A DNA stretch of 64,000 nt from Viola odorata (lineage: Eukaryota; Streptophyta; Magnoliopsida; Malpighiales; Violaceae): NCBI GenBank assembly GCA_963691705.1, contig OY829540.1:51372158-51436157 (forward strand). Direction: 5' to 3'. This document shows positions 56,356 to 64,000 of the stretch, one piece after another. The position numbers and the translations under genes were made by a program. The notes beneath the pieces were generated by a model, which searched no databases, was not told where the DNA came from, and worked only from the letters and a program-made list of their open reading frames with translations. The first letter of the stretch is position 1. Every line of letters starts with the position of its first letter.

Positions 56356-57225
56356 ATGAGTATTAGTAACTAACCACCCATTCTTGGTAAGGGTTGATGA
56401 GCTGAAGTTCTTACGCATTCGTGAGATCAATCCATACTTAACAATCTCTTCTCTCGTATTTATTTATCCCTTGAACTTAATCTATCGCTTACTCACTAGA
56501 GACAAGGTTTGATCATCCTTGTACTCTAGTAGAGAAGAGTTGCAGCCGGTCTAGAAGGAAAGGGAGTACCCGTCGGCTAGACAAAGTAGGCAACTAGTCT
56601 CGCGCCAGACTAGAAGAGATAAGTAATCTAGGTCAAGACCAGATTGACAACCTAGGGTTTCCATAGGGAGACACCTTGGCCTAGGTACTGTCTTCCCCTA
56701 TACCATTGAGGAAGCAAACAACCATTCAAGACAGTAGTCAAACGGATAAACCCTTTAACCAGCAAGGTGTCCCTTGGCTAGGATTATCAGGAAAGGGAGT
56801 ACTCGCCAGGTAATTTGAAGAGGAGGGAAGACAGGAGTGAACAGGAGTACCTCCACTCTATAGCAGTACTATGAACGAAGAGAGGAATACCTTTGAATCT
56901 ATGATTGAAGTATAAGAACAGAAGCTCTCACATCGCCCTTACCTGGAATTTCCTTTTATCAAATTTATTTCAATCTTGACCCCTGTCTTGGCCAAGCCTT
57001 TGGCCAATACTATTTTCGAACTATTTTTACTTCTTTCTGTTTTGTCTTTATTTTCAGATACTACCAAACCAAATCCAGTGACGAGGAAGTCAACCTAAGA
57101 ATTACATCTCCTAGAGGTCCTCTTACCACAATCTACAAAATCTTGTGGACAATGATAAGTTGTATTTCTACCCCCAATTCCATACCTATTTCACTATTAT
57201 ATTTGACGTGTTCGACACGCGATCA
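56356..57225 (+). repeat. Element D 3' LTR, second part
   Basis: Continues 35568-36216 without loss. It carries CTTGGCCAAG at 56987-56996, lacks a short segment near 57118 that is present in the 5' LTR, and ends GACACGCGATCA before CTCGT. Confidence 0.94.
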
Positions 57226-57990
57226 CTCGTCCCCTTTGTGTCTGGCTATAAATTCGTCGTCTTGCCTAAGATCGATTAAGTCTTAGCCTAGACGGGAATC
57301 GGTTTGTTAAAACAGAACTTGAATTAATTACGAATGAGAGGATAATAAGAACGATTGGTCTCACGAATCACAAGTACGCTCACTCAACCCCTACCAAGAA
57401 TTGGGTGTTTAGCTACTAGACATAATAATCAAAGAAGAGAAGAAATAATTGATGAATATAAAATAGAATTAAAAATGCGATATTCGAAAGAATTCGCAGC
57501 CAAGTGTTTACAAAACAGAAGTTGGAAGAAGGAAGATCCCGTAATTGACAGCCTTCCCTAACCTTTAACAAGGTTAGAGTCCCCGCCCATCACAATCCTT
57601 TCCAAATTCCAAACTCCAAAATAATAGGAGATAACACTAAATCTCTAAAATGTTCAAATTCGAAATAGACTAAAGATAAATACAAGACATATTATTTTTG
57701 TTCAAATCAGATTACATCCGAGAGTCCATCCAAGGGACGTAACAGCCAGCTGGCTTCTTGATGCGAATCCGTCTTCCTTGAATCCATGACCAGCACGCCT
57801 CTATCTCTGCAATCTTGGCCAAGCCTGCAGCCAAGATTGTCACTTTGTCGCTCAAGGCATCTGTTTCCTTCATTTCTTTCCTTGCCCAAGACTTCCTCCA
57901 AAAGAGACTAAATTGACGTGAAAGAGATTGTTTTTACCCTAAACAAAGTAGTTTAAGATGACAAAAATACATGGAAATAAACGTCAATCA
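57226..57990 (-). repeat. Element C 5' LTR, outer part
   Basis: The minus strand begins TGATTGACGTTTATTTCC at 57990. CTCGT at 57226-57230 is the duplication made by D. It contains CTTGGCCAAG at 57814-57823. Small frames here (for example 57355-57561) are not genes. Confidence 0.82.
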
Positions 57991-60415
57991 GGTATCTCCC
58001 AGGAACGCCAAAGAAGTTCAGAGGCTAACGGGAAAGATGAATGCACTGAGAAATACCTCACTTCTTCAAGTTGCTCCGCAAAGGCGCCCCATTCGGATGG
58101 ACAGAAGAGTACGAGAAATCCTTTGCAGACCTAAAGAAATACCTCACTTTCGACCTTCTGCTGACTCATCCGGAACCCGGAGACACTCTTTTCCTATATT
58201 TAGGAGTGGCGGAAGAGGTAGTAAGTGTTGTTCTAGTGCGGGATGAAGGAGGCACCCACAAACCTGTATATTTCATCAACCGGATTCTAAAGGATGCGGA
58301 AGTAAGATACTGCCGAATAGAAAAGATGGCTTTTGCTTTAGTACAGGCTACCCAGAAGATGGGTCGATATTTTCAAGCCTATTTGGTAATCATACTAACC
58401 AACCAACCTCTACGGCGGATCTTTAAAAAATCGGAAGCATCCGAAAGAGTGGTAATATGGGCCATCAAACTAGAACAACATGGACTACAGTATCATTCCA
58501 GGCCGTCTATCAAGACACAACCCTTGGTTGATTTCATAGCCGAGTGCACTTTCTCGGAGGACCCAAAGTCAGGCGGGCTCTCACCTATGCTATCAAAGGA
58601 GAACTCGGAAGACATGAATCTACCCTTTCCGGAAACCTACGGGAACAAGTGGGTCATCTTTGTTGATGGTGCAAAAAATCAAGAATCAGCCGGTGTGGGC
58701 ATAATCGTATCCGGCCCGGCAGGTATCAAAATGCGGTACACTCTGCGAATTTTGAAACTATTGTCCAATAATGCAGCAGAATACGAAGCACTCCTAGCAG
58801 GCCTACGCATAGGATGGGATTTAAGTACCAAGGGGGTACATGATAATGTGTGACTGGGAGATCTACAGTTGGAAATCCGAGGAGACTCAAAATTGATCGT
58901 AGATTAAGTCAATGGAAAATCCCAGGCTAAGGATCCCACTATGATCTGATACCTAGCAAAAGTACAGCGAGTGTTGTCGGATGTAAAGAAGAGAGGGATC
59001 CGCGTGGCGATCAACCATATCCCTAGGGAAGAGAATACGCAGGCCGATGAAATCGCGAAGCTACCAGCTGATTCTGGGGATGTCATACCAAGGGATGTCC
59101 TGATTGAGGAAATTACGGTACCCTCTTTTATGGAGGAACAAATTTCCTTAAGTATAGACAATGAGCCTAACGACTGGCGCACCCCGGTAGTGGAGTATTT
59201 AAAACACCACAACCTACCCATAGATGTGGCCGAAAAGAAGAGAGTCCTCAAGCATTCCGATAGATGTTCCCTCTATGGGGGAGAACTCATCCACCGCAAC
59301 TTTACCCATCCAGCTTCCAAGTGCATCTCAGAGGAAGAAGGACACTATACCCTTCGGGAAATTCATGAGGGCATATGTGGAATGCATGTCTCTGGAGGAA
59401 CAATGGCCGCACAAGTCCTCCGTGTAAAGTTTTATTGGCCCACCATCCGGAGGGACTACGACACTTTTGTAAGAACTTGCCACAAATGTCAAGAGTTTGC
59501 CAGAATTCCCCTACAGCCTGCTACAGATATTTCAGCATTGATCAGCCCCTGCCCGTTTGCCATGTGGGGTATTGATATCATGAGACCTTTCCCAAAAGCC
59601 TACCCCCAGCTCGAGTACATCATCGTAGCAGTAGATTGCTTCACCAAGTGAGTGGAAGCTGAGGCCGTATCCAATATCACCGCCGAGAAACCTTGCCAGT
59701 TCTTCAAGCACCAAGTGATCATGCATTTTGGGATCCCACGAATTTTGGTTAGTGATAACGGCACATAGTTCACCAGCGCCTATTTTGATGATCGTTGTAG
59801 GGAGATGGTAATCGAGCAGCGATTCTCCTCGGTGGCCCATCCTCAGACGAATGGTCAAATGGAAGTCACCAACCGGACTATCTTGAGTGATAGCAAGAAG
59901 AACCTAGAGGGAGCAAGAAAGAAGTGGGCGGAAGAATTGCCATATGTCATGTGGGCTTACCGGATGACAAATAAGGTTAGCACTAGAGAGACCCCGTTTG
60001 CTTTGGCTTATGGGACAGAAGCTATCACGCCAGTGGAACTTGGATCCCTAAGCCTCCGGGTCGAATATTTCAATGAAGAACAGAACGAAGACCAGCTGCG
60101 GGCACAGTTGGACTTACTACCAGAATTGCGAGAACAAACAATTTTGAAAGTACTGCACTACAAGCGCAAGATGACCAAATATCACAATCGTCGCATGAAG
60201 GAACGACTGTTAAAAATCAATGACCTCGTACTATGCAATCGCAGGGCTGCCAGATAAAAAATAAAGAAGCTCTGCCCCAACTGGGATAGACCCTATCAGG
60301 TAATACGCATTATCGGGAAGGGAGCATACCACCTAGAAGAAATTAATGGTACTCCACTACCAAACTCTTGGAATATTGCAAACTTAAAATTGTATCATTC
60401 TAGAGCAAATGTACT
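57991..60415 (+). pseudogene. pol: Element B pol, second part: RNase H, archaeal-type RNase H, integrase (many stops)
   Basis: It resumes with SPRNAKEVQRLTGKMNAL, has a frame change and small loss near 58050, then is open at 58071-58853 through RNase H (LRKGAPFGWTEEYEKSFADL) and the second RNase H (FVDGAKNQESAGVGI, NNAAEYEALLAGL). Stops follow at about 58851, 58905 and 58947. Integrase has the finger HYTLREIHEGICGMH and TCHKCQEF, and the core WGIDIM. A TGA replaces Trp after DCFTK, and a TAG replaces Gln in DNGT*FT. The third acidic motif reads GQMEV. The tail is open at 59805-60257 and then stops once more. Most stops are G-to-A or C-to-T changes. Inactive. Confidence 0.9.
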
Positions 60416-60541
60416 GTTAATTAATGAATGAAAACTCCGTGGAGGGTTTGTTAACCACCCGACCACGACAAAATATATATGCTTTGTGCAGAAATACGAT
60501 TCGAGTCATTTCAGACATCGGTATCAAAATAAACTGTCCTG
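60416..60541 (+). other. Short spacer after B pol
   Basis: No gene or motif seen. It leads into the 209-bp repeats. Confidence 0.5.
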
Positions 60542-61313
60542 CAAGGACCCATCTCCGTGTTCCTTCAAACGGATGCATGGCAGCGGATGGGGTATCCACG
60601 AACCCATCTCCGGTTCCTTCAAACGGATACATGGTAATGGATGCCACCGGGCTACCCAAATACAATTCCTTGGGGACGTCAACACATCAACTAGGCCCAT
60701 TCCGGATGAAATATTTCCGGTGGCACGGCTTAAAGATTTATAAAAAACCGCAAGGACCCACCTCCGTGTTCCTTCAAATAGATGCATAGTAGCGGATGGG
60801 GTATCCATGAACCCATCTTCGGTTCCTTCAAACGGATACATGGTGGTGGATGCCACTGGGCTACCCAAATACAATTCCTTAGGGACACCAACACATCAAC
60901 TAGGCCCATTCCGGATGAAATATTTACGGTGGCACGACTTAAAGATTTATAAAAACCCGCAAGGACCCACCTCCGTGTTCCTTCAAACGGATACATGGCA
61001 GCGGATGGGGTATCCACGAACCCATCTCTGGTTCCTTCAAACGGATACATGGTAGTGGATGCCACCGGGCTACCCAAATACAATTCCTTGGGGACGTCAA
61101 CACATCAACTAGGCCCATTCCAAATGAAACATTTACGGTGGCACGGCTTAAAGATTTACAAAAACCCGCAATGACCCATCTCCGTGTTCCTTTAAACGGA
61201 TGCATGGCAGCGGATGGGGTATCCACGAACCCATCTCCGATTCCTTGAAATGAATACATGGTAGTGGATGCCACCGGGCTACCCAAATACAATTCCTTGG
61301 GGATGCCAACACA
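60542..61313 (+). repeat. 209-bp tandem repeat in B (about 3.7 copies)
   Basis: Units begin at 60542, 60751, 60960 and 61169, each 209 bp after the last. Each unit contains an internal half-duplication of about 55-60 bp (ACCCATCTCCG..GTTCCTTCAAACGGAT occurs twice), then GCCACCGGGCTACCC and CAACACATCAACTAGGCCC. Frames running through it on both strands (for example 60524-60874 minus) are repeat artefacts. Confidence 0.95.
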
Positions 61314-61424
61314 TTCACAATGAAGAGCAAAATAAACTATCCATACAGAAGAATGAAACAGGAAATATATTTATTGATTGAAACCATATGACATCAACAT
61401 AACCAAAGGAAAAAAGGAATCTAT

Positions 61425-61778
61425 CTACTCATCAGCAGAAAGTGGAATGTCCCCTAGCACACACCCAAGCTCAGTAGGAATGGACTTAGCACTCTGCAAG
61501 CAACTTTCCAACATAATCTTCTTATTCCGAAGCATGTTAAGAGAAACCTCTAGATGAACAAGACAGCTACCAATAGACGACACAATGGTCAGGGCATCAT
61601 CATCCTCCTCCATCGGCATATCCCTTTTCACCACCATCGGGTCCATAAGCCCCTCTAGATAGCAAATATCCGCCTAAGTGTGACGAATCATGTCCCGGAT
61701 TGCCTGAATATGACGAATAGAGTTCTGCTTGCTCCCTGCAACAAGAAACAGAAACTCTCTTTTGGTTTGCTCATCCAT
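61425..61778 (-). pseudogene. AS3 of B: small antisense ORF shared with E (one stop)
   Basis: It reads MDEQTKREFLFLVAGSKQNS from 61778, with one TAG (about 61677), then ADICYLEGLMDPM and LVHLEVSLNMLRNKKIMLES to the stop at 61425, 117 codons in one frame. The positions of Met-Asp-x-x-Thr-Lys, the DI-x-x-LEG block and the final helix match AS3 of E. In B it lies between pol and the long antisense gene; in E it lies beyond the long genes, so the order differs. Confidence 0.65.
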
Positions 61779-62483
61779 AATGACAAAAGAACTCCAAATA
61801 TAGGGCTACAGATAAGAGAGTCGAGTAGAGAATTGGGCCTTTGTTGCGAAAACACAAGGCCAATTTATAGAAGAAAGAAAGGTCAGGGCAAACGACGCAA
61901 CGCCTAGAAAAACTCAAATCAATTAATAGCATAATTATTGAGGACGCCTGAAAAGGCGCAACCATTAATTAGGACGCAACCGTTCTCTAAAAAGACGCTA
62001 CTGATTGGAAAAGATGATTTAAAGCAATTACTGTTAGCTAGCATTCATTCCAAAAGCTGTCAAATGCAGAGAACTGTTGTAAACAAAATCAAAACTCTGA
62101 AAGAATCTCTGTCAAAACCCGAAAGAACAAGACTCATCCCATCGGTGAAGACTTGGGTTTCCGGAACCCATACTAGTAAACTACTTTTCGTTCTCTCTTT
62201 TCGTTAGAATTAATATATACTACACTAAAAGCATCACAATATCACAATATAATGACAGCGTAAATCATCCGAAAAATTCATTCATTCCAGAATGTTCATT
62301 TGTTATGAGCACAAATTTAAAACTAACCATACAGAAAGACGCAAAAAGATCAAACGGGAATAAGAACGAGGTCAAAACAAATAAAATTAATTCATTACAC
62401 AATATTGTATTTGAATAAAGGAGAAAGCACAATCAGATATCAGTAGCTGGAGGAGTTTGCTCTTCATCCGCACCCGGTAGAGC
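61779..62483. other. Element B region between AS3 and the long antisense gene
   Basis: AT-rich with no convincing gene. It presumably holds the AS3 promoter and the 3' flank of the next antisense gene. The short frames at 61680-61907 and 61938-62207 are not supported by any family resemblance. Confidence 0.5.
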
Positions 62484-63811
62484 CTAATTCTCATCAGCAC
62501 TCGGAGGAGCTTGATTTACATCCGTTGCCTCTGCCTCATCATCACTCGGCTGCCCAAACCTACTCTCATCAATCAAAGCCATATGCTTCACCACAAAAGG
62601 CTCAAGAGCCTCCGGATCAAGCTCCTCCGACCCCTTACACTCTACAAAGGCATCCATCAAGGCATCCAAAGTCTTATCCCACCACCAGGATATCCTCTGA
62701 GGAACTACCGCAAGCTCCTTCCACCTCTCCACTAGCTCAGCATGGACACCTGAAGACCTATCCCTTTCTACTGTCAACTCTGCTCTTAGAAAAGTAACCT
62801 CAGCTTTCTCCTTAACCAGATCCGATTGAAGCTTATCATTGAGCTCCGAAAGCTCCCCAACCTTTGCCTTTTCGGCATTTACCACTGATGCAGATTCTTC
62901 ACGATAGCCCTCTATTACCTTTTGAAGCTCCTCCTTCATCTTCACGAGGTCAGAATTCTCACCTTGATAATGCTAGCAATCGGCAACCGCTCGATTACTC
63001 AACAAACACTCCTCAGCTAGAAGACCGGTGGCCCTCTTAAGAATACGATCGACAGACTCAGTCAGGTATTGGAATTGGCAGAAAGAACCAAACAGACTAC
63101 CCTGGAGTTGGCCAAATTGAGTGTTGAGTGCCATCTGGTTAAAAAGCTCTCTATCAGCTGGACAAGTCGCCATCTCCGAGAACAAAACAGACGTGAAACC
63201 ATTGAGAGCAGAGGGTTCCGATAGACCCAGAGACTAGCAACCCAAGGATCCAAGTTCCCTCAGATTCAACTGGTATGCAGCAGCACCGTCAGGAGCAGAG
63301 GAGAGTTGCGCAACCAAGTTAGGATGTGGTGGTCAAAAATAAAGGAGTAACTCACCGGAGGACTAGGAATAAAGTGTAACTCCGGAAGATTGGCGGACGA
63401 CTGAGATGGAGGTTGAGGGACAACAGAAACAACCATATACGGTGGGGCCTCAGAGGTAGCCGAACTTATGCGGTTTCAAGACCCAACACCCCCCAAATTG
63501 GATCTAAAGGGCGAGGGCGATAGGGGCGAGGGTCCCTGAATCCCTAAACCTGATAGGATCGCCACCGGACCACCAAAAGACATCGGAGAAGGAGTTTGAG
63601 GAGGATCAGACGAGTCGTCCCCCAGCAAATCAGAAACACGAAGCACATCATCCCCCTCGAGATCCCCGTGGAACGGAGAGGAAGAAGGCCCGACGGGAAG
63701 AGAGACCTTGATCGTGAGAATTATGGAGTAACCCTCTCCATCCTTCTTCTTTTTCTTCTCGGCTCTCTCAAGTGCCTTGAGGGCTCTCTTTCGGAAGCGG
63801 AGAGGCTCCAT
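62484..63811 (-). pseudogene. AS1/AS2-type antisense gene of B (decayed, 5' end beyond window)
   Basis: Pieces on the minus strand: 63811-63476 begins LRFRKRALKALERAEKKKKK, like ESVRRRLKRAQEREEKER of AS1. The middle, around 63285-62973, reads YQLNLRELGSLGC and corresponds to YQLDLSSFGTTGL of AS2. 62945-62484 is a coiled coil ending PQRISWWWDKTLDALMDAFV, matching PSKIAWWKNKTMEVCITGFT of AS2, followed by an acidic tail. Stops separate the pieces. A GTGAGT just after CCTCCG near 63354 may be a retained intron donor. The N-terminal domain exon would lie beyond 64000. Confidence 0.7.
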
Positions 63812-64000
63812 TTCAGAAGCGGTAGAAGAAGATGTAGGAGCTGCCAGTTCCGGTCGACTTGGTCATACAGAAGGATCCCCGACGGCTAAAGCGACAACGA
63901 CAACTAATGTCTCCGTTAGCTCTACGTCACCAACATGAGCTGCCTCCGAAATCTGACTATCGATGGATCCCGGGGCAATCGGATCCCGGATGGTGGCGAC

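Larger units (their letters stand above)
24376..57225 (+). mobile_element. Element D: Athila-lineage retrotransposon, decayed, host of E
   Basis: D consists of 24376-36216 and 56356-57225 and has the exact duplication CTCGT at 24371-24375 and 57226-57230. Order: 5' LTR, damaged primer site, gag-pol with several stops and frameshifts, ATHILA-like ORF2 (broken), purine tract, and a 3' LTR split by E. LTR divergence by eye is about 2.4 percent. The word CTTGGCCAAG recurs throughout. Not autonomous. Confidence 0.94.
22600..57990 (-). mobile_element. Element C: truncated Athila-type retrotransposon, minus strand, host of D
   Basis: C is antisense to B. Its pieces in plus coordinates are a 3' LTR end (22600-22841), the start of gag (22842-23611), a leader with primer site, and a 5' LTR split into 23678-24375 and 57231-57990 by D. 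Everything from mid-gag through pol, plus most of the 3' LTR, is deleted, leaving gag fused to the last 240 bp of the LTR. The overlap of the two LTR ends shows about six differences in 239 bp by eye. It is not autonomous. Confidence 0.88.
18024..64000 (+). mobile_element. Element B: old Tat-lineage retrotransposon, host of a deep nest, right end beyond window
   Basis: B consists of 18024-22599 (5' LTR, gag, protease, most of RT) and 57991-64000 (rest of pol, 209-bp repeats, antisense genes). The RT frame stops at a position corresponding to IHDM and resumes at 57996 with SPRNAKEVQRLTG, exactly as in A and E. This proves that 22600-57990 is inserted. Many in-frame stops of the C-to-T or G-to-A type mark it as the oldest Tat copy in the window. 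No 3' LTR is seen before 64000. Confidence 0.9.

Noticed and set aside
60542..61313. CRISPR-like array
   Set aside because: Units are contiguous 209-bp tandem copies without unique spacers, in plant DNA.
60424..61330. Several 80-117 codon frames on both strands over the 209-bp array
   Set aside because: The period (209) is not a multiple of three and frames are open on both strands; this is a repeat artefact.

Overview
This window is plant nuclear DNA, most likely from a dicot-type angiosperm. Almost all of it is long terminal repeat (LTR) retrotransposons of the Ty3/gypsy superfamily. Two lineages dominate: Tat-type elements, with a second archaeal-type RNase H after the normal one and antisense genes downstream of pol, and Athila-type elements, with an ATHILA-like second ORF and a primer site starting TGGCGCCGTTGCC. 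There is no bacterial content and no CRISPR array. I found no host tRNA or rRNA gene. About 244 bp (17775-18018) are the only clear host-gene sequence: a broken UDP-glycosyltransferase fragment.

Layout. Element A (Tat, minus strand) runs from before position 1 to its 5' LTR at 17358-17774. An intact, very young Athila element F (2572-15486, target duplication TTGTC) sits inside A. After the 17775-18018 host fragment comes element B (Tat, plus strand), whose 5' LTR is 18024-18521 and which runs off the right end. B holds a solo LTR (20136-20735) and a deep nest. C (Athila type, minus strand, 22600-57990, duplication GGTAT) is inserted in B. D (Athila, plus, 24376-57225, duplication CTCGT) is inserted in an LTR of C. 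E (Tat, plus, 36217-56355, duplication ATGAG) is inserted in the 3' LTR of D. G (non-autonomous, plus, 51253-55038, duplication GTATC) is inserted in the 3' region of E. The order of insertion is therefore B, C, D, E, G.

Function. F is the only element that looks able to move by itself: one unbroken 1840-codon Gag-Pol, an open ORF2, and LTRs differing at about five positions by eye. A carries an open pol frame but a frameshifted gag. B, C, D and E are decayed to different degrees. G has near-identical LTRs but no enzymes, so it must borrow them.

The most interesting content is in E, and partly again in B: a cluster of antisense genes between pol and the 3' LTR. Two are paralogues with a 'gypsy-type transposon' N-terminal domain and a coiled-coil C-terminal part. 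They have real GT-AG introns whose removal restores the reading frame, and TATA and G-box (CACGTG) sequences lie upstream. A small third antisense family is shared by E and B. Separately, F and the C/D/G group each repeat their own short palindromic word (CCCGAA/TTCGGG in F; CTTGGCCAAG or GGCCAAGAC in C, D and G) throughout LTRs, leaders and coding sequence.
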